Assembly: GCF_009720655.1 (NCBI RefSeq)
Contig: NZ_WNKS01000014.1
Span: 57,602-121,601, forward strand
Reading direction: 5' to 3'
DNA length: 64,000 nucleotides
Source: Rhodoblastus acidophilus
GTDB taxonomy: Bacteria > Pseudomonadota > Alphaproteobacteria > Rhizobiales > Beijerinckiaceae
Program-made: the position numbers and the translations under genes
Shown: positions 1-7,827 of the stretch, in pieces
How positions within the stretch are numbered: the stretch's first letter is position 1
Layout: each line of letters opens with the position of its first letter
Notes under the pieces: model-generated
The model's database searches: none
Seen by the model: the letters and a program-made list of their open reading frames with translations, nothing else
What the model was told of the DNA's origin: nothing

Positions 1-5
1 GCGAA

Positions 6-332
6 GACTCTTGCGCAAACATGCCGTGTGCGGCCCAGAAAATGAAAGAGCCGTCCCCCCGGGGACGGCATCGGCTCATGATCTTAGGGAATCCTCGCGC
101 CCCGGTCAATTGTCGGGCGCCGCGCGACAGTCCGGAGCGTCCGCAATGGGCTGGGGAAAACCTTTTTGCGGCGTTAACGACTCTTGCGCCCGATTCCGCG
201 CTCGTTGTAGATTCTCATCTGTCGGCTACGACATTTTGTTGTGCGGCGCGCGTGTATCGGCGTCGTCCTCGTCAGTCCCGTTGCTAGATTTTTCGCTCGC
301 GGCGCGCTCGTCGCGCCGGCGAAGGTTGAGTC
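6..332. promoter_or_regulatory. GANTC (CcrM) site cluster upstream of gcrA
   Basis: The 374 bases before gcrA hold no convincing gene, but they carry six GANTC pentamers, at 6-10, 89-93, 179-183, 192-196, 210-214 and 328-332. In alphaproteobacteria GANTC is methylated by CcrM, and GcrA acts with sigma-70 at methylated promoters. The spacing is irregular. A GC-rich stem-loop lies at about 51-70. The promoter itself cannot be fixed by eye. That the sites control gcrA is inference. Confidence 0.5.
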
Positions 333-374
333 CTGCGCGTCATGACGCACGAAGAATAAACTGGAGATCGCGGT

Positions 375-899
375 ATGTCCTGGACCGATGAACGTGTCGA
401 GCAATTGAAGAAAATGTGGCTCGACGGGTTGAGCGCGAGCCAGATCGCCAATGAACTGGGGAATGGCGTCAGCCGCAATGCCGTGATCGGCAAGGTGCAT
501 CGTCTCGGCCTGTCGGGCCGCGCCAAGTCGCCGGCGCCTGCTGCTGCTGCGGCGGCGGCCGTCCGGCCACGCAAGGATGAGCCGGCGCGTCCAGCCCCCG
601 CTCCGATGACCCATGGCGCGCTGGCGCTGGCGATGGACGCGCGTCCGGCCCCCGCGCCGGCGCCGCGCGTCGCCTTCGATGACGTGGTCATCCCCATTTC
701 CGAGCGCGTGACCATCATGGACCTGCGGGAATCCATGTGCCGCTGGCCGCTCGGCGATCCCACCAACACCGACTTCCGCTATTGCGGCGCCAAGATGCAG
801 ATCGGCGCCGGGCCCTATTGCCTGGCGCACGCCCGCATCGCTTACCAGCCGGTGCAGGACCGCCGCCGCGAGCGCGAAAAGCGCGCGGCGCGCGGCTGA
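375..899 (+). CDS. gcrA: GcrA cell cycle regulator
   Basis: The protein has 174 residues and is recognised as GcrA, the alphaproteobacterial cell-cycle transcription factor that binds sigma-70 RNA polymerase at CcrM-methylated promoters. Residues 1-45 form the DNA-binding helix-turn-helix (SWTDERVEQLKKMW, then SASQIANELG and SRNAVIGKVHRLGL). Residues 50-105 are an Ala/Pro-rich linker. Residues 107-158 are the conserved C-terminal domain, with C122, C137, C149 and H152 in CRWPLGD, FRYCGAK and YCLAHA. The ATG follows a GGAG eight bases upstream. The gene is transcribed alone and ends in a strong terminator at 966-993. The cluster of GANTC sites upstream fits methylation-linked control. Confidence 0.95.
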   Translation: MSWTDERVEQLKKMWLDGLSASQIANELGNGVSRNAVIGKVHRLGLSGRAKSPAPAAAAAAAVRPRKDEPARPAPAPMTHGALALAMDARPAPAPAPRVAFDDVVIPISERVTIMDLRESMCRWPLGDPTNTDFRYCGAKMQIGAGPYCLAHARIAYQPVQDRRREREKRAARG

Positions 900-904
900 A
901 TTCC

Positions 905-961
905 ATTCAGTAGCCCTCACCCTGCGGAGCAGGCGTCTCGAAGGGCGAGGGCGGTTCACGG
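905..961 (+). repeat. Dispersed palindromic repeat, family C, copy 1
   Basis: The segment from ATTCAGTAGCCCTCACC to GGCGGTTCACGG matches 3531-3597 and 48213-48279. Its core has CCCTCACCCTG facing CGAAGGGCGAGGG around a short variable GC hairpin. All three copies lie just after genes or between them. Confidence 0.8.
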
Positions 962-965
962 CTGA

Positions 966-993
966 GGGGCGCTACGGCGCCCCTTTTGTTTTG
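966..993 (+). terminator. Rho-independent terminator after gcrA
   Basis: GGGGCGC and GCGCCCC form a perfect 7-bp stem with a TACG tetraloop, followed by TTTTGTTTT. It is placed to end gcrA transcription. Confidence 0.85.
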
Positions 994-1089
994 TCCACGG
1001 CGCTCGCTTCCTTTTCGGGACGGGCGTGCTCGGCAGGACATAGCAGGCTCCACAGGGCCGCGCGCATCCCGTAATCCGCGCGGCTCGGC

Positions 1090-1121
1090 GTGGACGCCCC
1101 TGGACAAGCCCGGCCATGACG
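1090..1121. repeat. Short repeat, family D, copy 1
   Basis: GACAAGCCCGGCCATGACG preceded by GTGGACGCC matches the reverse complement of 15170-15200. The copy has lost part of one palindrome arm. It lies in the gap between the terminators of gcrA and the transpeptidase; nothing else is visible at 994-1167. Confidence 0.55.
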
Positions 1122-1167
1122 GACGGACAGGCGCGCAAATTGCGGCTGTCGTCGACAGAGACCCCGC

Positions 1168-1199
1168 AAAAAACAAAACGCCCCCGTCTCCGGGGGCGT
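1168..1199 (-). terminator. Terminator of the L,D-transpeptidase gene
   Basis: On the minus strand ACGCCCCCG and CGGGGGCGT form a 9-bp stem with a GAGA loop, followed by TTTGTTTTTT. It sits about 25 bases beyond the stop codon of the transpeptidase gene. Confidence 0.88.
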
Positions 1200-1224
1200 C
1201 AAACGTTCCGCGCTGTCGCAAATC

Positions 1225-1839
1225 TCAGAGCACGTTGACTCTGGTTCCGATTTTCACGCGGTTGTAGAGGTCGATGGCGTCGACATTGCGCATGCGGATG
1301 CAGCCCGACGACACGTGCTGGCCGATCTTGTCCGGCTCGTTGGTGCCGTGGATGCGGTACAGGGTGTCCTTGCTGCCCTGGTACAGGTACATGGCGCGCG
1401 CGCCGAGCGGATTGTCCGGACCGCCCGGCAGACCGCCGGCTTCGGCGGTGGGACGCAGGTGCGGCCAGCGCTCCAGCATGTCGGCCGGCGGCATCCAGCC
1501 CGGCCATTCCGCGAGCTTGCCGATGGTCGCCGTGCCCTTCCAGCCGGCCGCCTCGCTGCCGGTGGCGACGCCGTAGCGGATCGCCTTCTTGTTCGGCATG
1601 GAGAAATAAAGCAGGTTCTTGCCGGAATCGATGGTGATCGTGCCCGGCGCGGCGCCGGTCGGGTCATCGACGACATAGCGCTCGAACTCGCCGCCGACAT
1701 TGGCGCTGGGCGCGAGCGAGAGAAATTCCTTGTCCCTGGCGTTGAGCGCCGGGTCCGGAGAGCGGACGCCGCCCACGCCATTGCAGCCGGCCAAGGCCGC
1801 TCCTATCAAGCCTATCGTTGCAAAGGTTCGAAACTTCAT
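1225..1839 (-). CDS. L,D-transpeptidase (YkuD family) lipoprotein
   Basis: The 204-residue product is an exported YkuD-fold enzyme. The family makes 3-3 peptidoglycan cross-links or attaches proteins to peptidoglycan in the periplasm. A lipoprotein signal (MKFRTFATIGLIGAALAGC, Cys19) precedes a linker and then the catalytic domain at about 65-204. The family motif runs from H164 (HGTNEP) through H175 to the nucleophile C180 in SSGCIRM. The ATG at 1839 is preferred over a codon nine residues upstream because it starts the signal peptide directly. The gene is alone and has its own terminator. Which peptidoglycan reaction it carries out cannot be told from the sequence. Confidence 0.9.
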   Translation of the reverse strand: MKFRTFATIGLIGAALAGCNGVGGVRSPDPALNARDKEFLSLAPSANVGGEFERYVVDDPTGAAPGTITIDSGKNLLYFSMPNKKAIRYGVATGSEAAGWKGTATIGKLAEWPGWMPPADMLERWPHLRPTAEAGGLPGGPDNPLGARAMYLYQGSKDTLYRIHGTNEPDKIGQHVSSGCIRMRNVDAIDLYNRVKIGTRVNVL

Positions 1840-2405
1840 CGCCCGCCCCAAAAAGATCACGCCCAAGCTGACCGCCCGTTAACGACCATATGAAGCGGCA
1901 ACTTGCCCCGTTGCAACCGTGAAGGCGGCCGTCCGCCTGCGAAACCGGGGCGATGTGACACATGCGCCACACAGTTGCCCACCCGCGACACAGTGCGGGA
2001 TTGGCGCGCCATGTCCGAGCGTCATCTGCGAACATGGTGAATTTGTTGGCCTAAGGGCACGACTTTCGACGAAAGCCATAAACAACGTTGGACAGATGCG
2101 GCAAATAGCGCGATGTTGGTTTTCAGAGTGGGAAAGCATGGCTTTGCCGCCAACAAGCGGGGCGCGCGCCGTCAGGCGAAGCGTCGCGCCAAATCAATAA
2201 CGGTGAGGCGAGGCGAAGCGCTGAGTCGAACCAAAGGGAAGGAAGACGCCGAGGTTTTTCCCGCGCGGAATGCATGGCCGGCGACCCTGCGGATCATTTT
2301 CGTCCGCCAAAGGAGCGCTCGACATCCAGACAGGGGGAAATGCCCGGAGTTCGCCGCCCGCCGGCCGGCGGAGGCGGACCTGTCGAGGACATTGGCGAGT
2401 AGAAC
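1840..2405. other. Divergent intergenic region
   Basis: About 570 bases separate the divergently transcribed transpeptidase and deacetylase-like genes. Short open frames occur on both strands, but none has a recognisable product or a good ribosome binding site. Promoters for both genes must lie here, but I cannot place them. Confidence 0.5.
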
Positions 2406-3335
2406 TTGAACACGTTGCTGATTACGCATCCCAGCGGGCTCGATCACGACAACGGGCCCGGGCACCCCGAGCGCCCCGATCGCGTCCGCGTCGTCGAGCG
2501 CATCCTTGAACACGAGCGTTTCATGACGCTCATCCGCGACCAGGCGGTCGAAGGCTCGCGCGAACAGGCCTTGCGCGTCCATCCCGAATCCTACCTCGCC
2601 GCGCTGGAGCAGACCTCGCCGCGCGACGGTTTTGCGCGGCTCGACAGCGACACGACCATGAGTCCGGGGACGCTGGCGGCGGCCTATCGCGCCATCGGCG
2701 GCTGCTGCCAGGCCATCGACGAGGTGATGACCCACAAGGTCAACAACGCCTTCGTCGCCATGCGCCCGCCGGGGCATCACGCCGAGCGCGCCACGCCCAT
2801 GGGCTTCTGCTTCTTCAACAATGCGGCGGTCGCCGCCCGCCATGCGCTGGCCATTCATGCGGCCGAGCGCGTGGCGATCATGGATTTCGACGCCCACCAC
2901 GGCAACGGCACCCAGGACATTTTCTGGTCGGATGCGCGGGTGATGTACGCCTCGACCCACGAAATGCCGCTCTATCCCGGCACCGGCGCGACCGGCGAGC
3001 GCGGCGAATACAACAACATGGTCAACGCGCCGCTCGCCGCCGGCGACGGCAGCATGAACTTTCGCGAGGCCATGGAAGTGGCGGTCCTGCCGCGCCTGGA
3101 GGCGTTCAGCCCCGACCTGCTGATCATTTCGGCCGGCTTCGACGCCCACCGCCGCGATCCGCTCGCCAACCTGAATCTGGTCGAGCAGGATTTCGCCTGG
3201 GCCACGGGCAAGCTGATGGAGGTCGCCGACCGCAAGTGCAAGGGCCGCGTGGTGTCGCTGCTTGAAGGCGGCTACGACCTCGACGGCCTCGCCCGCTCGG
3301 TCGCCGCCCATGTGCTGACGCTGATGGGGATGTGA
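2406..3335 (+). CDS. Histone deacetylase family protein (HDAC-like amidohydrolase)
   Basis: The 309-residue product belongs to the arginase/deacetylase fold family, which includes acetoin-utilisation proteins and acetylpolyamine amidohydrolases. These are zinc enzymes that remove acyl groups from amines. The N-terminal HPERPDR motif (about 20-26), the catalytic pair H124-H125 in RPPGHHAE, the metal-site motif D160-x-D162-x-H164 in DFDAHHGNGT, the second metal aspartate in GFDAHRRDPL near 250 and the final GGYDLDGLA motif are all present, so it should be active. The start is a TTG, since the family N-terminus begins right there. The substrate is unknown. Confidence 0.9.
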   Translation: MNTLLITHPSGLDHDNGPGHPERPDRVRVVERILEHERFMTLIRDQAVEGSREQALRVHPESYLAALEQTSPRDGFARLDSDTTMSPGTLAAAYRAIGGCCQAIDEVMTHKVNNAFVAMRPPGHHAERATPMGFCFFNNAAVAARHALAIHAAERVAIMDFDAHHGNGTQDIFWSDARVMYASTHEMPLYPGTGATGERGEYNNMVNAPLAAGDGSMNFREAMEVAVLPRLEAFSPDLLIISAGFDAHRRDPLANLNLVEQDFAWATGKLMEVADRKCKGRVVSLLEGGYDLDGLARSVAAHVLTLMGM

Positions 3336-3345
3336 CGGGAGTGTT

Positions 3346-3386
3346 CCCTCGCCCCGCGAGCGGGGAGAGGGTTAGGGTGAGGGGGA
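3346..3386 (+). repeat. Short GC repeat, family E, copy 1
   Basis: CCCTCGCCCCGC, a short loop, then GCGGGGAGAGGG and TAGGGTGAGGGGG. The same unit recurs at 30223-30262. It follows the deacetylase-like gene and could act as a transcript end. Confidence 0.75.
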
Positions 3387-3420
3387 CTCCGGCGGCTGTC
3401 CTCGACGGCCGACCCGCCTC

Positions 3421-3527
3421 CTAGAGGCTTTTTCACGTTTCATGAAAACATGAAAAAGCTCTAGATTTTTGTTTTGACGCATTTTCTTCACGCGAACCGG
3501 CATCCACTTCGCTTGAAAATGCTCTAG
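3421..3527 (+). repeat. Dispersed repeat, family A, copy 1
   Basis: The unit consists of a hairpin module (CTAGAG-GCTTTTTCACG facing ATGAAAAAGCTCTAG) followed by a constant part that runs through TTTTGACGCATTTTCTTC, GCGAACCGGCATCCACTTCG and GAAAATGCTCTAG. It is intergenic here. Other copies are at 9300-9405, inside a gene, at 31598-31700 and at 47983-48076. Confidence 0.88.
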
Positions 3528-3530
3528 AAC

Positions 3531-3597
3531 ATTCAGTATCCCTCACCCTGAGGAGCCCGCCTTGGCGGGCGTCTCGAAGGGCGGGGGCGGTCCACGG
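3531..3597 (+). repeat. Dispersed palindromic repeat, family C, copy 2
   Basis: ATTCAGTATCCCTCACCCTG through GGCGGTCCACGG, with the variable hairpin CCCGCC/GGCGGG in the middle. It lies three bases from family A copy 1 and matches 905-961 and 48213-48279. Confidence 0.82.
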
Positions 3598-3613
3598 ATT
3601 TTTCATAAGCCGA

Positions 3614-5953
3614 CTAAACCGGAAATCCCCCCAGCTTTTTCGTCAGCGACAGCAGCAGGCTGGACGCGGATTTGCGCCAGCGGGGCAGGCGCTGCGCTTT
3701 TATGCGCTCGCGCAGGTCGCGCACGGTGGCCTCGCGGGTGACATGCACCTCGACCACTTGCTTCAGCGCCTCCGGGTCCTGCAGCGCGGCGCGTGAAATC
3801 AGGCCGTGCTTGACCAGGGCCGAGGCCTGGCAGGCGATCGCCATGACCAGCCGGTCAGCCACAGGGTCGCCCGAAAGCTTTTCGCAGCGGGCGAGGTTGG
3901 CGAGCAGGTCCTGTCGCGCGTGAAAAAGCGCTTCGGCGTTGTCGGTCGAGCGCGAGGCGGGACGGACGCGATAGATCTGGGTGGGCGCCATCACCGCCTC
4001 GCCCTTGAACCCGGCGAGGCAAAAGCGTGCGTAAAACTCCCAGTCCTCGAACAGGGCGCGCATCGCCGGGGCATAGCCGCCCAGCGCGTCGAAGGCGGCT
4101 TTGCGCACGAGAACGGCGCTGTGCGCAAAATTCTCGTCGAGCACGGTCATGGGATTGGCGTCGGTGGTGAACCAGAAATGGTTGCGTTCGCCATGGGAGC
4201 GCTGGACGCCATAGGCCATGTCGATGTCGGGGTTGCGGCGCAGGGCCGTCCGCGTGGCGCGGAATCCGTCGGCGTCGAGCATGTCGTCGGCGTCGAGGAA
4301 TTGCAGCGCGTGGATGTCGCCCACGGCGGTCGCGCCGGCGTTGCGGGCCGCCGAGGGACCGCCGTTGCGCGCGAGCAGGATCAGCCGCGCCTCCGGCGTC
4401 CCCGCCGCATTGGCCGCCGCCACAATCGTTTTCGCGCGCGCGACTTCCTCCGGCGAAGAGCAGTCGTCCACCACGACGATGGCGTCGCCCTCGTTGGCGC
4501 AGGCCCGGATGGAGGCGAGGCAATCGGCGAGATCGGCGGTGGAATTGTAATGCGGCACGACGAAGCCGACGGAAAAATCCGCGCCCTCGGCGGGCGGGGG
4601 CGCGACCGGCGCCTCGACCAATGCAAAATAGTCGCGGATCATCTTGGCGTTGGACTGACGCGCCACGTCGTCGAATTTTTCCCGCGCGCAAGAGTCGGGT
4701 TGGGTGGGGCGAAGGGCGGCGAGGAATGCAAGAATCGCGTCGGGCGCGTCGGGCGCCAGCGGATCGTAGCGCGTGATTTTTGGGAAGGGGGCGGCGATCT
4801 CCGGCATGCCGCCGCGCGCGCTCACCAGCGTCGGGCAGCCATAGGGCAGGGTTTCGAGCAGGGCGTTGGGATAATTTTCGAAAATGGAGGGAAAGACGAA
4901 GGCGTCGACGTGGCCGAAAAATTCGGTCGGCAGCGCCTGCTGGTCGACATAGCCGAAAATCGCGACATGGGCTTCGAGTCCGGCGGCGGCCACGGCGGCG
5001 CGGATAAGCTCGCCATTGCTGCGCTTTTCGTCATGGGGCAGGTCGAGCCCGACCAGATGGAATTGCAGGTTGCGGTCCTTGATCAGCCGGACGATCTCGG
5101 GCGAGGCCGCGATGGTGTCGAAGAAGGTCGCGATTCCCTTGCGGTTTTCCAGCCGCCCGACATAGCAGAGGGTGAGCGGGCGATCCTCGGGGCGCAGCGC
5201 CAGCGGCGGCGGCGGCGCCTCGGTGAGGCCGAACAGGCCCGGCTCCGCCTTGGGATGCGGGATTTTTTTCGTGCGCGCCGAAATGTCGACGCCGTAACGC
5301 CCGCAGATGTTTTCGATGCGGTCGCGCATCGCCTCGGCGCCGTAGAGCAGGACGTCGGCGTGGCGATAGCAGAACAGCTCATAGACCAGCGACTTGCGTC
5401 GAATCACGGAATCGATGTGGAGGGGATCGCCATTGTCCTCGAACAGCATGAGCAGCGGCGAATGCAGCCGCACCGCCATCCTGTCGGCGCGCAACTGCCC
5501 GTGCCGGCGCATTTTCAGGCTGAAATAGCCCTCCATGCCGTAGTCGGGGAATTCGATGAAGCGAAACGCGTGCCCGTGCTGTTGCAGCGCCTGGAGCGTC
5601 TCGGCCACGGCGAGCGAAAAGCGCATGTGGTCGTCGCCGACATCCTCGACATGGAGGCCGCGCCGGTGGTGGATCGGCGGCGCGACAATGACGCAAACCT
5701 CCGGCAGCAGTTTGCGCAGGCGCGGATCGGGTTCGACGGCGCAGATCAGCAGGATCGATGTGTGCCCGGCGTCGCGCGACAGCAGGCGCAGCAACAGGCG
5801 CGAATAGGTGCCGATGCCGCCGGTGACCATGCTCAGCGGCTCGTAGCAGGTCAGGACGAAATCCCATGCGCGGGGCGAAAGTCCAAATTGGGCATGGCGA
5901 TCTTCGAAAAAGGCGCCGAACGGGGTCGGCGCGTCTTCGGCGACGAGAGGCAT
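3614..5953 (-). CDS. Two-domain glycosyltransferase (GT4 + GT2)
   Basis: The 779-residue cytoplasmic protein joins two glycosyltransferases. Residues 1-450 form a GT-B, family 4 type domain: the acceptor half has GGIGTYSRLLL at about 45-55, and the donor half starts at about 260 (LCYVGRLENRKG) and carries the E-x7-E type motif FENYPNALLE near 358-367. Residues 461-690 are a GT-A, family 2 domain with VVVDDCSS (493-500), a DADD metal-binding motif (FLDADDM) and EDWEFY. Such fusions usually build surface polysaccharide. The convergently placed DUF4422-GT8 gene and the paralogue at 7828-9633 make this a small glycan locus. The sugar and the acceptor are unknown. Confidence 0.85.
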   Translation of the reverse strand: MPLVAEDAPTPFGAFFEDRHAQFGLSPRAWDFVLTCYEPLSMVTGGIGTYSRLLLRLLSRDAGHTSILLICAVEPDPRLRKLLPEVCVIVAPPIHHRRGLHVEDVGDDHMRFSLAVAETLQALQQHGHAFRFIEFPDYGMEGYFSLKMRRHGQLRADRMAVRLHSPLLMLFEDNGDPLHIDSVIRRKSLVYELFCYRHADVLLYGAEAMRDRIENICGRYGVDISARTKKIPHPKAEPGLFGLTEAPPPPLALRPEDRPLTLCYVGRLENRKGIATFFDTIAASPEIVRLIKDRNLQFHLVGLDLPHDEKRSNGELIRAAVAAAGLEAHVAIFGYVDQQALPTEFFGHVDAFVFPSIFENYPNALLETLPYGCPTLVSARGGMPEIAAPFPKITRYDPLAPDAPDAILAFLAALRPTQPDSCAREKFDDVARQSNAKMIRDYFALVEAPVAPPPAEGADFSVGFVVPHYNSTADLADCLASIRACANEGDAIVVVDDCSSPEEVARAKTIVAAANAAGTPEARLILLARNGGPSAARNAGATAVGDIHALQFLDADDMLDADGFRATRTALRRNPDIDMAYGVQRSHGERNHFWFTTDANPMTVLDENFAHSAVLVRKAAFDALGGYAPAMRALFEDWEFYARFCLAGFKGEAVMAPTQIYRVRPASRSTDNAEALFHARQDLLANLARCEKLSGDPVADRLVMAIACQASALVKHGLISRAALQDPEALKQVVEVHVTREATVRDLRERIKAQRLPRWRKSASSLLLSLTKKLGGFPV

Positions 5954-6138
5954 GTAAAAATCCGAAAAAGGTTGTTTCCCTCTCTAGCAGGCCGGGCCCT
6001 GGAAATCGAGCGTCGCGGCCGGCTGGCCCATCCTTGAACGCGCGCGACATTTTTATTAAGAGGAGCAGAATCGCGCCGGCGGATTGAAGACGCGCGTCAT
6101 TTCGCGCAATGCGCGAATCGAGACAGGCTTTGCCCGGC

Positions 6139-7824
6139 ATGAAACGCAGATTTGCCTTCCTCGTTTGCCAAAATCGTCCTGGCCTCGTTCAGGACGACGA
6201 GATCTTCACTTCAATCACGCTCGACGCGGGGAAGGCGGACGCGCCGACGACGCCGTTGCGCGACGATTCCGGGGACTCGATTTCGACAAAATCCTCCGCC
6301 TTCGCCGAGCTCACCGCGCTCTACTGGATGTGGAAGAACCTGGACGCGGACCATTACGGCTTCTTCCACCACCGGATCTGGCCGAATTTTGCCGAGGCAA
6401 GGCCTGAGTTCACCGCCTTCCAGGACTTCAGCCCCGAGCGCCAGGACGCTTTCGGCTGGTCGCAGGAGCGAATCGCGCGCGTGTGCCAGGACCACGACAT
6501 CGTCGCGCCCCCGTGGATGGATACGACCGTACACGGCCTGTCCCAAAGGGTGATGACGAATTACGAGCTCTATCGCCGCGACCACGTCATCGACGACCTC
6601 GACCTGGCGCTGCGGCTGATCCGGGAACGGACGCCGGCCGTCTATCCCTTCGTGGTGCGGCGGCTGCATTGGCGCCGCCAGCGGGCGGGCCATGTCTTCG
6701 TGATGCGGGCGGACCGTTTTCGCGCCTATGCGCAATGGCTGTTCGACATCCTGTTCGCCTGCGAGGCGCAGATCGACCTCGCCGCGCGCCGGCGCGAACC
6801 CGTGCTCGCCTGTCTCGCCGAGCAACTGTTTCCCGGCTACCTCGATTATGTCGCGACGACCCATGGCGCGTGGATCGCGGGTTTTGGCGTCGCCTACGGC
6901 CAGTTGGACCGGCCGGTGCTCGACGGGGCGCCGATCCTTGACACGGTCGCGGCGCAACAAACCGAGGCGCCAAGAACGCGGGTCGCCGAGCGCATTCACG
7001 TCACCTTTGCGATTGACGACAATTACACGCCGCATTGCGCGGCGGCGCTGGCGTCGCTGTTCGCCCACCTCCACCCGCAGCAGCGGTTGACGGCGCACAT
7101 TCTGCACGACGACAGCCTGTCCAGGGACAGCCAGGCGCTGCTCGCGGCGCTGCCGCCGAATCCGCACGTCGAATTGGATTTCGTCCCGGTCGCGGCCGAG
7201 GAATTCGAGCGCTATCCCCACAACCGCCCACACATTTCGCGCGCCACCTATTACCGCCTCGCCTTGCACCGACTGCTGCCGGACAGCGTGGACAAGACCA
7301 TCTATCTCGACGCCGACATCATCCTCGCCGACAACATCGCCAAAATCTGGCTCGATCTCGGCGACCATCTCGCGGCGGCGGTCGCGGACGAGGGCGGGGT
7401 GTCGCAATCGCGCCGGCTGGCCTTGCCGCTGTCGCACGCCTATTTCAACGCTGGCGTCTGCCTGTTCAATCTCAAGGCGCTGCGCGCCATGGACGCCGAC
7501 GCGCTGTACTGGCGCAGTTTCGACAGCCGGCGCGAGGACATCAACCTGCAGGATCAGGACATTCTCAACATCGCCTTCTGCGGCCGCACCCTGCGGCTGC
7601 CGTTGCGCTGGAACGCCAACGGCCGGCTGTTCCGCACCAACGAGCTCGATTACGATTACACCGAGGCCGAAGCGCACGAGGCGGCGCTTCGCCCGGCGCT
7701 GATTCATTACACGGACGTCCACAAACCCTGGCTGCCCGACTGCCCCCATCCGCTGACGCCGCTGTACTGGCGCTGGCGCGAGGCGGCCCTCGCGGCGCAG
7801 GACAAGCAGAAGGCGAAGGCTTGA
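6139..7824 (+). CDS. DUF4422-GT8 fusion glycosyltransferase
   Basis: The 561-residue product has an N-terminal DUF4422 domain at about 1-255 (VCQNRPG, ALYWMWKN, YGFFHHRIW), a family linked to exopolysaccharide glycosyltransferases. The C-terminal part at about 285-540 is a family 8 glycosyltransferase: VTFAIDDNY, the nucleotide-sugar metal motif YLDADI near 390, FNAGVCLF, and the terminal HYTDVHKPW at about 522-530. I chose the ATG at 6139; another in-frame ATG lies ten codons upstream at 6109, and neither has a strong ribosome site. It is flanked by two paralogous glycosyltransferases on the opposite strand. The sugar transferred is unknown. Confidence 0.82.
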   Translation: MKRRFAFLVCQNRPGLVQDDEIFTSITLDAGKADAPTTPLRDDSGDSISTKSSAFAELTALYWMWKNLDADHYGFFHHRIWPNFAEARPEFTAFQDFSPERQDAFGWSQERIARVCQDHDIVAPPWMDTTVHGLSQRVMTNYELYRRDHVIDDLDLALRLIRERTPAVYPFVVRRLHWRRQRAGHVFVMRADRFRAYAQWLFDILFACEAQIDLAARRREPVLACLAEQLFPGYLDYVATTHGAWIAGFGVAYGQLDRPVLDGAPILDTVAAQQTEAPRTRVAERIHVTFAIDDNYTPHCAAALASLFAHLHPQQRLTAHILHDDSLSRDSQALLAALPPNPHVELDFVPVAAEEFERYPHNRPHISRATYYRLALHRLLPDSVDKTIYLDADIILADNIAKIWLDLGDHLAAAVADEGGVSQSRRLALPLSHAYFNAGVCLFNLKALRAMDADALYWRSFDSRREDINLQDQDILNIAFCGRTLRLPLRWNANGRLFRTNELDYDYTEAEAHEAALRPALIHYTDVHKPWLPDCPHPLTPLYWRWREAALAAQDKQKAKA

Positions 7825-7827
7825 AGC

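Noticed and set aside
3806..6037. 743-codon open frame on the plus strand opposite the GT4-GT2 gene
   Set aside because: The translation has no family signature and mirrors the codon bias of the recognised minus-strand glycosyltransferase. Long antisense frames are expected at this GC content.
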